34,009 nucleotides of DNA. Source: an uncultured Paracoccaceae bacterium. Lineage in GTDB: Bacteria > Pseudomonadota > Alphaproteobacteria > Rhodobacterales > Rhodobacteraceae. The stretch spans positions 1-34,009 of the forward strand of contig CALLAF010000037.1 of NCBI GenBank assembly GCA_938002605.1, written 5' to 3'. Below are positions 8,158-16,378 of the stretch, piece by piece; positions within the stretch are counted from its first letter, which is position 1; every line of letters starts with the position of its first letter. A program made the position numbers and the translations under genes. Under the pieces are notes generated by a model. It was not told where the DNA came from, searched no databases, and saw only the letters and a list, made by a program, of their open reading frames with translations.

Positions 8158-9108
8158 TTACAGACTCCAAACGCAGCCGGTTGCCGTCTGAGAAACTTCC
8201 CAAAGCCGAGACATCACAGATTTCTCATAGGCATGGGGGTGCAGCCTGCCCTTGCCAACTGGCCCAACAAATCCCGCAGTGCCTGTCGGACCGTAGAGCG
8301 CCCGCTGTTCTAACCCTTCTTCCGTCGCGCACATGACTTCAGGCCACGCCCCTTTCTCAGCGGATTGGGTAATCGGCAACTTGGACATGATCCAGAACAT
8401 GATCCGCGTCAGACGGTTGCCACTGGTGGCAATAAGCGAAGTTCGCGAAGATCCTGGATGACAGACATAGACTTTGACGTCTGTCTTGCCGGCTGCTGCG
8501 AGTTTGTCCTGCAGTTCATACGCAAACATCATCTGCGCCAGCTTGCTTTGCGAGTAGGTTTTGTTTTGGTGATAATTCTTATCCCAGTTCATATCGTCAA
8601 ACTGGATCGTCTTGATCCCCATATTGTAGCCGAGGCTGCTAACAACCACGATGCGGCCTTTGGTTGCCTCGATACGCTCAAAAATCAACCCAGCCAGTAG
8701 AAAGTGGCCGTAGTGGTTGGTGCCAAGCATGCTTTCAAACCCATCAACGGTCAGCTTCTGGGTCGGCACTTGCGCGATGGCAGCATTGCACATGAGCGCA
8801 TCTATTCGGGGAACCGTCTTGAGGATTTCTGCTGCGGCTTCGCGCACGCTCGCCAAAGAGGCAAGATCCATGCGGATAAAGCTTACATCGACGTTTGCGC
8901 CGAGTTCTTGCTTCAGCGCGGCGATTGCCGCTTGCGATTTTTCTGGCGAGCGATTGAGCATCACAACTGACGCGTCTTTTTTCAGTAAGGTGCGTGCCGC
9001 CTGAAAGCCCGCGCCCCCATTGGCACCAGTGATAAGATAGGTCTTCCCCTTGAGCGAGCTCAGGCGTTCTGGGGTCCAGCCATTTGGTCCAAAAGTTGTA
9101 TCTGCCAT
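8158..9108 (-). CDS. short-chain dehydrogenase/reductase (SDR)
   Basis: This is a 316-residue NAD(P)-dependent oxidoreductase with a Rossmann fold. The cofactor loop TGANGGAG is at residues 28-35. The structural motif appears as CNAA (about 108-110) where classical SDRs have NNAG. The catalytic set is Ser157/158 with Y185 and K189 (YSQSK). The longer C-terminus and overall layout recall the retinol-dehydrogenase or protochlorophyllide-reductase-like branch of SDRs. The substrate cannot be told. The start at 9108 follows a GAGGAG site. It is divergent from the AraC-type gene at 9275, an arrangement in which the regulator often controls the reductase. Confidence 0.9.
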   Translation of the reverse strand: MADTTFGPNGWTPERLSSLKGKTYLITGANGGAGFQAARTLLKKDASVVMLNRSPEKSQAAIAALKQELGANVDVSFIRMDLASLASVREAAAEILKTVPRIDALMCNAAIAQVPTQKLTVDGFESMLGTNHYGHFLLAGLIFERIEATKGRIVVVSSLGYNMGIKTIQFDDMNWDKNYHQNKTYSQSKLAQMMFAYELQDKLAAAGKTDVKVYVCHPGSSRTSLIATSGNRLTRIMFWIMSKLPITQSAEKGAWPEVMCATEEGLEQRALYGPTGTAGFVGPVGKGRLHPHAYEKSVMSRLWEVSQTATGCVWSL

Positions 9109-9238
9109 ATTTAGGTCTCCTCGTGGCGGCGTTTGTGGTTAGCGGGGTTATGCACCACCAATAAGAAGTAGATAACTCTCTGATCTTTACAAAAATAGGT
9201 AAATTCATCTCCAATACTTGCCTGATCGTCTCAATCCT

Positions 9239-9254
9239 ATTGCAACACCGCAAT
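9239..9254. promoter_or_regulatory. inverted repeat in the SDR-AraC intergenic region
   Basis: ATTGC and GCAAT are separated by six bases, about 20 bases before the preferred AraC start. The region between the divergent genes (9109-9274) otherwise holds AT-rich sequence and no clear promoter. This may be an autoregulatory site; the support is weak. Confidence 0.2.
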
Positions 9255-9274
9255 ATCAGTGCAAGCTGAGCGAC

Positions 9275-10165
9275 ATGGACAAAGAACACGTCAAGGCGCT
9301 GATTGCACGTCACCTTCCGCAGGCTGGACTTCTTAAAACCCAAATTCAAGGAGTGGAACTTTTCCACGTGGACGCGCCGGTGCCCTGTGTGCCAGCAGTC
9401 TACGATCCGACTATTATTGCCATCCTGAGCGGGGCCAAGGAGGCCGTACTTGGTGGCGAAAGACATATCTATGATGCAAGCAAATATTTGCTAAGCCCGA
9501 TGACAATGCCAGTCGAGGCTGGCGCGCCGCACGCCTCGGCCGATGCCCCGTTGCTAGGTGTGAAAATCACCCTCGACGCACGCGTGATGACCAAACTGAC
9601 CATCGCGCTAGAAAGCACCGCCGGTGCCATCCGACGTCCAGAAAAATCGGCACCGCAAGGGCTGTCGCTTGCCGGTTGGGATCAGGGCTTCACGCGCGCA
9701 TTGCTGCAGCTTGTTGAACTGCTGGAGAACCCAGTCGACATGGCAGTGCTTGGCCCTGGAAGGCTGCGCGAGCTTTACTATGCAGTGCTACAAGGTGATG
9801 CGATGTTCGCCGCGCGCCGCGCCTTCGGAGTGGGACGCGAAATCGCCCAAACCATCGACTATGTGTCCACCCGTTTGAACACGCCGGTTACAATCGACGA
9901 TATGGCCGCACAGGTTGGCATGAGCCGCGCGGTGTTTCATCGACGTTTCAAGCAGGCAACGACAATGTCGCCTATCCAGTTCGTAAAATCGATGCGGCTG
10001 AACAATGCTGCGATGAAAATTGCGGGAGGCATGAATGTGTCAGAGGCCGCCTGGGACGTCGGCTATCAAAGCGCGTCGCAGTTCAGCCGCGATTTCAAAC
10101 GTATGTACGGCCAATCACCGCGCCAATGGGGCAACGAAACCCGAATTCCCGTTGGGTTGATGTAA
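9275..10165 (+). CDS. AraC-family transcriptional regulator with AraC_N-type sensor domain
   Basis: This is a 296-residue regulator. The N-terminal half (about residues 1-180) resembles the AraC_N ligand-binding domain, with IIAILSGAKEAVLGGERHIYDASKYLLSP matching its usual core. The C-terminal half carries two helix-turn-helix units: PVTIDDMAAQVGMSRAVFHRRFKQ, then the typical second unit ending VGYQSASQFSRDFKRMYGQSP. ATG at 9275 gives the usual family length and N-terminus; a TTG at 9218 would add 19 residues without support. No strong ribosome site is seen for either start. The ligand is unknown. It is probably the regulator of the divergent SDR gene, and perhaps of itself. Confidence 0.88.
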   Translation: MDKEHVKALIARHLPQAGLLKTQIQGVELFHVDAPVPCVPAVYDPTIIAILSGAKEAVLGGERHIYDASKYLLSPMTMPVEAGAPHASADAPLLGVKITLDARVMTKLTIALESTAGAIRRPEKSAPQGLSLAGWDQGFTRALLQLVELLENPVDMAVLGPGRLRELYYAVLQGDAMFAARRAFGVGREIAQTIDYVSTRLNTPVTIDDMAAQVGMSRAVFHRRFKQATTMSPIQFVKSMRLNNAAMKIAGGMNVSEAAWDVGYQSASQFSRDFKRMYGQSPRQWGNETRIPVGLM

Positions 10166-10306
10166 GTATACCTGTTGTGAGCTAGAGAATTAACTTTCCC
10201 ACCTAATTGATCAGCCCGACACCGATGGATCACGTATCAAGCGATTGATGACGCACTCAACTGTTACATTTCCAAGGGTAAATCCCTGCAAAAGGAGATG
10301 TTCGTC

Positions 10307-11041
10307 ATGGGAAATTCACAATGCTGGAAAGACGTCTACCACAAGCTTGCTGGAGACGTATCCGCAGGTCAATTTGACGTTGGCAAAAAACTTCCGTCGC
10401 AAACGGTTCTTGCGATGCGGTATCAAACGGGGCGCCATGCAATACGACGCGCGCTTGAACGCTTGAGTGACGAAGGGGTTATCTCATCGCGGCAAGGGAA
10501 AGCGGCGGTTGTGGTTGGCCAGCCGATTACCTATCAAATCGACGCGAAAACCCGTTTCGCATCTCGGTTAAGAGAGGCTGGCTTTGACGTGCACGTCGCA
10601 GCTCTCCGCCTGCTTACCACGAAAGGCATCAATCCGCGGATCGCAAAAATGCTTGATCTTACCCCCCGCGATAAAGTCGGGTTTGCTGAGCTTTTACATC
10701 ATGTGAACGGGGTCCCCACAACGCTCGGTCGGCATTATTTCAACACCCACATGTTCCCCGATATCATCGCCGCAATCTCGGCCACCTCCCCCTCTGTACC
10801 CGAAGCCTTCCGCCGCATTGGCGTCAACGATTATGCGCGGCGTTCCACCATTGTCGAAGTACGCCAGCCGACCGCCTATGAGGCGCTTACGCTTGAAATT
10901 CCGCCGACACAGCCTGTGCTCGAGCTATTGGGGCAAAATGTGGATGCTCGAAACACCACCATCGAAGTAACCGAGGCAGTGGTGCGCACAGATACGGTGA
11001 AATTGCGGATCGAGACCAACCAAGATGGCCACTTGGTGTGA
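10307..11041 (+). CDS. GntR-family regulator, PhnF/HutC type (UTRA domain)
   Basis: This is a 244-residue regulator. An N-terminal winged helix-turn-helix (about residues 8-70, with GKKLPSQTVLAMRYQTGRHAIRRALERLSDEGVI as the DNA-binding core) is followed by a UTRA effector domain (about 85-235). PhnF-like members of this group often control phosphonate or phosphate-ester uptake genes. The ATG at 10307 lies nine bases after AAGGAG; the ATG at 10298 overlaps that site and is rejected. It stands in the same direction as the ABC transporter and phosphodiesterase genes that follow, 126 bases ahead of the binding-protein gene, and is their likely local regulator. The effector could be a phosphodiester or its product, which is an inference from the neighbours. 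Confidence 0.88.
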   Translation: MGNSQCWKDVYHKLAGDVSAGQFDVGKKLPSQTVLAMRYQTGRHAIRRALERLSDEGVISSRQGKAAVVVGQPITYQIDAKTRFASRLREAGFDVHVAALRLLTTKGINPRIAKMLDLTPRDKVGFAELLHHVNGVPTTLGRHYFNTHMFPDIIAAISATSPSVPEAFRRIGVNDYARRSTIVEVRQPTAYEALTLEIPPTQPVLELLGQNVDARNTTIEVTEAVVRTDTVKLRIETNQDGHLV

Positions 11042-11138
11042 AACCTTCGTGACGATGCCGCCAATACGATCTGCCGTCAAATATCTGTAACACCCGGTTG
11101 GTTTGGACGCGGGCAAGCGCTGTGGAACGGCGCAAACC

Positions 11139-11150
11139 TTGACACGTCAA
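11139..11150. promoter_or_regulatory. palindrome before the binding-protein gene, possible operator
   Basis: TTGAC and GTCAA flank two central bases, about 18 bases before the start at 11168 and just ahead of the GGAG ribosome site. Its position fits an operator for the GntR-type regulator encoded just upstream, but it does not match the GTNTANAC-type sites known for many HutC-group members. The TTGACA portion could instead be a promoter -35 by chance. Confidence 0.25.
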
Positions 11151-11167
11151 CACTCGGAGACTGAAAC

Positions 11168-12442
11168 ATGCTACGCACTACATTTGCAGCGGCTGCAGCA
11201 ACGCTGGCGTTTGCCACCGTGGCCGACGCCCAGGTCACAATCACTTGCCTGACAAATGCGGGCCATTTGACACGCCAACACGAACCACTGATGGCTGAAT
11301 TCAACGCGATGCAAGATGATATTATCGTCGAATACGCAGCGCCGGCCCAGAACTATGGCGATACCCACCTCAAGCTGTTTCGCGGGTCCGCGACCAACAC
11401 CCTGCCAGATTGCGCGTTCCAAGCTTACAACCAGTTGCCATCGCTGGCGCGCGCTTTGACTGATCGTGGCCAAATCGTAGACATGACCCCGCTGATGGAA
11501 GCTGAAGGCGCCGGTTGGACAGACGAAAACTATACTGAAGCGATGCTTGATTTGGGCCGCGTGGACGGTGCGCAATACGGGATGCCGTTCAACGCGTCGG
11601 TCATTCAATGGTACTATAATGCTGATCTGTTCGTGCAAGCTGGCCTTGACCCAGACAATTTCCCAACCGATTGGGACGGCCTGTTTGATGCGGCCCAGAA
11701 AATCGACGCGTTGGACGAAGATATCTTGCCAATGTTCATGTGGCTGATTAACGGCGACGACTGGGGCTTCCAGACGCTGATCCTGCAACAAGGTGGGCGC
11801 ATGATGTCCGCCGATGGTCAATCCATTGCTTTTGACGAAAACGACCACGCGCTTGAAGCCATGCGCATGGCGCTGCGTTTGCATGAAGAAGGCGGCCTGC
11901 GCACCGATTTGGACCGCGAAACACAGTTTGCCGCATTCACAGAGGGGCGCATGGGCATGTGGGGCCTTTCCCCCGCGGGTGCCCGCAACATGCAAGAACG
12001 TGTGGGCGAACAGTTCGATCTGCGCTCGCACCCGTTCACAGTCTGGAACGATGAGGACGGCAAGCTGCCAACAGGCGGCAACGCTGCGATCATAACAACG
12101 CAAGATCCTGAAAAAATTGCAGCTGTTTGGGAATATATCAAGTTCGTGACAGGTCCACGCGGTCAACAGATCACGGCTGAAATCACAGGCTACTTGCCAA
12201 CCAACCGTCAGGTGCTGGGCACAGACTATATGGGTGATTTCTACGCAGCCAACCCATATTACGCGACGCCAGTCCTACAGTATGATCGCGCGGGCCCTTG
12301 GTCTGGTTACCCAGGGACGCAATCAGAAAAGATCTGGCGCGAACAAGCTTCGACAATCCGCGCAGTGATGGAAGGTGAGATAACACCAGAAGAAGGTGCC
12401 ACTCAGCTCAAAGATATCGCTGAGGAACTGATGACGCGCTAA
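11168..12442 (+). CDS. ABC transporter substrate-binding protein, UgpB-like
   Basis: This is a 424-residue periplasmic binding protein of the group 1 extracellular solute-binding family, which includes sugar and glycerol-3-phosphate binders. A signal peptide (MLRTTFAAAAATLAFATVADA) probably ends at an ADA-Q cleavage site near residue 21. The mature part starts with QVTITCLTN and includes features typical of UgpB and MalE-like proteins (GMPFNASVIQWYYNADLF; FTEGRMGMWGLSPAG; LPTGGNAAIITTQDPEKIAAVWEYIKFVTGP). A GGAG site precedes the start. It is the first gene of the transporter set and is followed by a strong hairpin (12457-12483), which often marks high expression of the binding protein. The substrate is unproven; glycerophosphodiesters or glycerol phosphate are likely given the phosphodiesterase in the operon. 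Confidence 0.9.
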   Translation: MLRTTFAAAAATLAFATVADAQVTITCLTNAGHLTRQHEPLMAEFNAMQDDIIVEYAAPAQNYGDTHLKLFRGSATNTLPDCAFQAYNQLPSLARALTDRGQIVDMTPLMEAEGAGWTDENYTEAMLDLGRVDGAQYGMPFNASVIQWYYNADLFVQAGLDPDNFPTDWDGLFDAAQKIDALDEDILPMFMWLINGDDWGFQTLILQQGGRMMSADGQSIAFDENDHALEAMRMALRLHEEGGLRTDLDRETQFAAFTEGRMGMWGLSPAGARNMQERVGEQFDLRSHPFTVWNDEDGKLPTGGNAAIITTQDPEKIAAVWEYIKFVTGPRGQQITAEITGYLPTNRQVLGTDYMGDFYAANPYYATPVLQYDRAGPWSGYPGTQSEKIWREQASTIRAVMEGEITPEEGATQLKDIAEELMTR

Positions 12443-12456
12443 GCGCCCATCCCTTT

Positions 12457-12483
12457 GCCCCGCGCCGCACGATGGCGCGGGGC
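12457..12483 (+). terminator. intercistronic hairpin after the binding-protein gene
   Basis: A perfect 10-bp GC-rich stem (GCCCCGCGCC / GGCGCGGGGC) with a seven-base loop lies 14 bases after the stop. It is followed by CTTCTCTTG, not a pure T-run, so partial termination or protection of the upstream message is likely, as known between malE and malF in E. coli. It would favour binding protein over membrane components. Confidence 0.6.
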
Positions 12484-12506
12484 TTCTCTTGTCGAATGGT
12501 ATAAAA

Positions 12507-13700
12507 ATGGCGCAGCTCAGCTTAAAAAACATCAAGAAATCTTTCGGTGACACCTCGGTTCTTCACGGTATCTCACTGGATGTGATGGATGGGGAATTCA
12601 TCTCGCTTGTTGGGCAATCAGGGTGCGGAAAATCGACCTTGCTGCGCATCATTGCAGGTCTCGAACAGCCCGATAGCGGGGATGTGCTGATCGATGGAAA
12701 ATCGATGCTGGATGCCGCGCCAAAAGATCGCAACATCGCGATGGTGTTCCAAGATTACGCGCTTTATCCGCATATGAGCGTTGGCGAAAACATGGCGATG
12801 CCACTGGTGATGGCAAAACTGCCGCTCTATGCGCGTTTGCCAGTGATGCGCAGGATTACCCCTGCCGGTCGTAACGCCCAGCCCGAAATTAGGGCCGGTG
12901 TTGAAAAAGTCGCCAAACAATTGCGTATTGATCATCTGTTAGACCGTAAACCTGCCCAGCTTTCGGGTGGCCAACGTCAGCGGGTGGCCCTTGGCCGCGC
13001 GTTGGTGCGCGACCCGCAGACGTTTCTTATGGACGAACCTTTATCGAACCTTGACGCCAAGCTTCGGGTGCAGGTCCGTACTGAAATCACTGAATTGCAC
13101 GCAAGCTCTGGCCTTACCTTTATTTACGTGACCCATGACCAAGTCGAAGCGATGACAATGTCCAGCCGCGTCGCGCTTTTGCAAACGGGCCGTTTGCTGC
13201 AAGTTGGGACGCCAAATGATCTGTTTGCCGATCCTGAAACCTTAGACGTCGCCCAGTTCATTGGCAGCCCAGAGATCAACATCACAGTCGGCGAAAGCCA
13301 AAACGGCCAAGTGATCATCGGCGAAACAGCGATCCCAATTGCCCTAGATACCACCGGCCCCATCCAAATCGGCATTCGGCCTGAGACGATCTGCATCCCC
13401 AATGTTTCCGGCTTGGTTGCCGCGCATACAGCTACGCAGGGCCATATGTTGAAGTTTGAAAAACGACTGGTCGAGGATCTCGGCCCCGAAATTCTTATTC
13501 ATGGTGCATTTGCCCATGCGCCCGAAAACATCGTGCGTATTCGCGCACAAAAAAGCGACACATACGGCGGCGCGGGCACATTTGCGCAAAGCAACGCGCT
13601 GGATGTGATGTTAAATCCGAACCAGCTTTTGTTTTTTGGGCCAGATGGAAAACGCCTGCGCCCTGATTTTTCCACGGCCAAGCGGGCGGAGACGGTATAG
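12507..13700 (+). CDS. ABC transporter ATP-binding protein, UgpC/MalK-like
   Basis: This is a 397-residue ATPase of a carbohydrate/glycerol-phosphate importer. Walker A GQSGCGKST is at 36-44, the Q-loop in VFQDYALYPHM at 80-90, the signature LSGGQRQRV at 152-160, Walker B in TFLMDEPLSNLDAKLRV, and the switch histidine in YVTHDQVEAMTMS. The C-terminal third is the TOBE/OB-type regulatory region of MalK-like proteins. About 20 extra residues (about 104-126, including LYARLPVMRRITPAGRN) sit between the Q-loop and the signature, longer than in standard MalK. ATG at 12507 is used; TTG at 12489 would add six residues. The ribosome site is weak. The stop overlaps the GTG start of the next gene by one base. 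Confidence 0.93.
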   Translation: MAQLSLKNIKKSFGDTSVLHGISLDVMDGEFISLVGQSGCGKSTLLRIIAGLEQPDSGDVLIDGKSMLDAAPKDRNIAMVFQDYALYPHMSVGENMAMPLVMAKLPLYARLPVMRRITPAGRNAQPEIRAGVEKVAKQLRIDHLLDRKPAQLSGGQRQRVALGRALVRDPQTFLMDEPLSNLDAKLRVQVRTEITELHASSGLTFIYVTHDQVEAMTMSSRVALLQTGRLLQVGTPNDLFADPETLDVAQFIGSPEINITVGESQNGQVIIGETAIPIALDTTGPIQIGIRPETICIPNVSGLVAAHTATQGHMLKFEKRLVEDLGPEILIHGAFAHAPENIVRIRAQKSDTYGGAGTFAQSNALDVMLNPNQLLFFGPDGKRLRPDFSTAKRAETV

Positions 13701-14587
13701 TGGCGGTTTCCAAACTTCAGCGCGCGCAAACGCGGCTTGCCTACCTTTTGGTATTGCCCGCGACATTGTTAATCCTTGCGATTTATATCGTTCCCATCAT
13801 CTTTGTTTTTCTGGGCAGTCTCACCGACTATACGCTGGTTAGCGATCATTACGCGTTTGTCGGTTTTGAGAACTACCAAAAGATGTTCGAGGACGAGGCC
13901 TTTAGCAACGCTTTGAACAACACCTTTTTTTACGCCCTACTGTTCTTGCCCGGCGCTTTCATCATCAGCCTTGTCATCGCAATTGCGATCCAAGAACAAA
14001 AGCAATTCCGATCGGTTTTGGAGGTGCTTTATTTCCTGCCAGTTACCTCAACGCTTGCCGCGATGGCATTGGTCTGGTCAGCATTGATGGATAGTGGCCA
14101 AGGGGTGATCAACAACACCCTGCAAACCATTGGACTTGCGCGGGTGAATTGGTTTGGCAATGAAGATATCGTGTTGGTTTCGCTGGCGATCATTTCACTA
14201 TGGTCGGTCATCGGGTTTAATATGGTGCTGTTTCTTGCAGGGCTGACCGCCATTCCCAAAAACCTCTACGAGGCGGCGGCGATTGATGGTGCGGACCATC
14301 CGCTCGACAAATTTTTTCGGGTCACTTGGCCGATGCTGGGGCCGACGGCAATGTTCGTTGCGGTGACCAGTTCGATCACCGCTTTCAAGCTATTTGATAC
14401 CGTCGCGATCCTCACACAAGGCGGACCGGACCGTGCCTCTGAAGTGTTCCTCTATCTCGCGTTTCTTGAGGGGTTTGAATATTTCAACATGGGGTATTCG
14501 GCAGCGCTTTCGCTCTTTTTTCTTGGGATCATCTTCCTTTTCGCGCTGGTCCAAGCGCTATTTTCCGACCGCAACGTACAGTATTGA
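13700..14587 (+). CDS. ABC transporter permease, UgpA/MalF-like
   Basis: This is a 295-residue inner-membrane permease with about six hydrophobic segments. The cytoplasmic coupling loop (EAA motif) reads NLYEAAAIDGADHPLDKFFRVTWPML. The first membrane segment follows the arginine-containing start LQRAQTRLAYLLVLPATLL that is common in this family. It begins at a GTG that shares one base with the stop of the ATPase gene (TAGTG), and GGAG lies about nine bases upstream. It should form a heterodimer with the permease encoded next. Confidence 0.93.
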   Translation: MAVSKLQRAQTRLAYLLVLPATLLILAIYIVPIIFVFLGSLTDYTLVSDHYAFVGFENYQKMFEDEAFSNALNNTFFYALLFLPGAFIISLVIAIAIQEQKQFRSVLEVLYFLPVTSTLAAMALVWSALMDSGQGVINNTLQTIGLARVNWFGNEDIVLVSLAIISLWSVIGFNMVLFLAGLTAIPKNLYEAAAIDGADHPLDKFFRVTWPMLGPTAMFVAVTSSITAFKLFDTVAILTQGGPDRASEVFLYLAFLEGFEYFNMGYSAALSLFFLGIIFLFALVQALFSDRNVQY

Positions 14588-14590
14588 GCC

Positions 14591-15466
14591 ATGGCAGATA
14601 TCTCATCCCCTCCCGCAGTTCCAACATGGTTTGATCGGATCAAACCCAAATCCGTCGGACGTTTCGTGACGACCGTGCTACTTTTTCTTGGCGCTTGGAT
14701 CATGGTGTTTCCGTTCATCTGGATGATCTCATCCAGCCTGAAACCAACAGACGAAGTTTACGACGCGGATTTCTCGCTCATTCCGCGAACCTTCAAAGGG
14801 TTTGAAAACTACTATGCGGTGATCTTTGATCAGCCCTATCTGATTTTTTTGATGAACAGCATGATCGTTTGCACGGGCATTCTGGTCATCCAGCTTCTAA
14901 CGGCGATCCCAGCCGCTTACGCGCTGGCAAAGCTAAAATTTCGTGGATCCACCATTCTGTTTGGCACCGTTATTGCGGCGATTACCATTCCTATCAATGT
15001 GACCTCGATCCCACTTTATATCGGGCTTGTGCGTGTTGGGCTGCTGGATACATATTTCGCGATGATGTTCCCATTCATCGTGTCGGTCTTTGCAATTTTT
15101 CTGTTTCGCCAATTCTTTCGCAGCTTTCCAGACAGCATCATTCGGGCCGCACGCGTGGATGGTTTTTCTGAGATTGAGATCATTTTACGTCTGATCTTGC
15201 CAGCCGCTGTGCCCGCCATCGCTGCGTTCAGCGTGTTCAGCTTTGTGGCCCATTGGAACGATCTTTATTGGCCGCTTATCGTCGTTCAAAGCCAAGACAA
15301 AATGACAGCCACGCTGTCGATGATGCAATACCAATCGATGTTCGACACGGACTATGGGCGCACATATGCCTCTGCGACCGTTGTGACAGCGCCGATGGTC
15401 ATTGCGTTTCTATTTGCCCGCAGGTTGTTCATCCGCGGCATCACTATGACTGGAGTAAAAGGCTAA
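14591..15466 (+). CDS. ABC transporter permease, UgpE/MalG-like
   Basis: This is a 291-residue permease with six predicted membrane segments. The N-terminal motif FPFIWMISSSLKP is typical of the MalG/UgpE side. The EAA loop reads SIIRAARVDGFSEIEIILRLILPAAVPAI. The gene starts three bases after its partner's stop, and its TAA overlaps the phosphodiesterase start (TAATG). That overlap ties the enzyme to the transporter at the translation level. Confidence 0.93.
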   Translation: MADISSPPAVPTWFDRIKPKSVGRFVTTVLLFLGAWIMVFPFIWMISSSLKPTDEVYDADFSLIPRTFKGFENYYAVIFDQPYLIFLMNSMIVCTGILVIQLLTAIPAAYALAKLKFRGSTILFGTVIAAITIPINVTSIPLYIGLVRVGLLDTYFAMMFPFIVSVFAIFLFRQFFRSFPDSIIRAARVDGFSEIEIILRLILPAAVPAIAAFSVFSFVAHWNDLYWPLIVVQSQDKMTATLSMMQYQSMFDTDYGRTYASATVVTAPMVIAFLFARRLFIRGITMTGVKG

Positions 15467-16308
15467 TGCTAAAATTCGTTGTTCTCGCTGATATTCATAT
15501 CGTCCCAGAAAGCAAGCTAAGCCACGGGCTTGATACGTTGGATCGTTTGGAACAGGCCGTGGCCTACGTAAACACTGTTCATGCTGACGCTGACTTTGTT
15601 ATCTTCGCTGGCGATCTTGCGGATCATGGCGAACCCGCGGCTTATGAGCGTTTCAAGACCGCAATCGCACCGCTTACTCCGCCTGTGCACTTAACGCTTG
15701 GCAATCACGATCACCGGCCAACATTTCTTGACGTCATGGGTAAAGATCACGCACATCCCAACACGGGCTGTATCGATCATGTCATCGATGCAGGCGGGCA
15801 CCGGGTAATTGTTCTTGATACATCTGACCCTGAACTACGCGGGGCTGGACGTTTGGAACCATCACAGATTGATTGGCTCAAGGCGCGCCTTGATGAAGCC
15901 CCTGACACCCCTGTTGTCATTGTTCTTCACCACAACATCACACCGTTTAACGTGCAGACCGACTATATCATTCTAGAAGACAACGCCGTTTTTGCTGATG
16001 CCGTTCTAAGCCATGCACATGTCCGCCAAGTCATTTCTGGGCATGTACACATGACAACTGCGGGCAATTATAAGGGCGTGCCGTTTTGTACCTTTGCGGG
16101 CGCACACTATAATATCGAACCGATGGCGACTGCACGTTCTGGCCCTGTACCGGAAGAATACGCTGGCTATGTCAGCCCAGTGCCCCGGCGCGAAGGCCCC
16201 GGCCAGCTCGCCGTTGTTTTGTGCAACGATGACAGCGTTGTGGTCCACATGGAGAATTTTCTTGACCGGCACCTCACGCTTGCGCCGGATCTCTTTGCTT
16301 GGTCTTGA
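15466..16308 (+). CDS. GpdQ-like binuclear metallophosphodiesterase
   Basis: This is a 280-residue calcineurin-type phosphoesterase without a signal peptide, so it should act in the cytoplasm. The metal ligands line up with those of Enterobacter aerogenes GpdQ (about 274 residues): DxH at D9/H11, GD at D50, GNHD at N80-H81, a histidine in VLHH at 155/156, and GHVH at H193/H195. GpdQ hydrolyses glycerophosphodiesters and also takes other phosphate diesters and phosphonate monoesters. The longer frame from 15253 is rejected because it would overlap the permease for over 200 bases. The ATG at 15466 overlaps the permease stop (TAATG). Taken with the Ugp-like transporter and GntR/UTRA regulator, the likely job is to cleave an imported phosphodiester. 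The class III cyclic-nucleotide phosphodiesterases are close relatives and remain possible. Confidence 0.88.
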   Translation: MLKFVVLADIHIVPESKLSHGLDTLDRLEQAVAYVNTVHADADFVIFAGDLADHGEPAAYERFKTAIAPLTPPVHLTLGNHDHRPTFLDVMGKDHAHPNTGCIDHVIDAGGHRVIVLDTSDPELRGAGRLEPSQIDWLKARLDEAPDTPVVIVLHHNITPFNVQTDYIILEDNAVFADAVLSHAHVRQVISGHVHMTTAGNYKGVPFCTFAGAHYNIEPMATARSGPVPEEYAGYVSPVPRREGPGQLAVVLCNDDSVVVHMENFLDRHLTLAPDLFAWS

Positions 16309-16378
16309 GCCGTCAAACCGCGTCAACCAGCAGCGCAGAACTTGCGCGGCGAAACACGATATTTGATTTGCAAATTTG

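Noticed and set aside
11171-12166. 331-codon minus-strand frame opposite the UgpB-like gene
   Set aside because: Antisense shadow of a signal-peptide-bearing binding protein in a coherent operon.
14942-14952. GGATCCACC within the UgpE-like gene, considered as another copy of the palindromic repeat
   Set aside because: Only one arm-like stretch is present, inside a coding sequence, without the facing arm.
16333-16347. GCGCA/TGCGC inverted repeat between the phosphodiesterase and aminotransferase genes, considered as a terminator
   Set aside because: Only five base pairs and no T-run in either direction; too weak to call.
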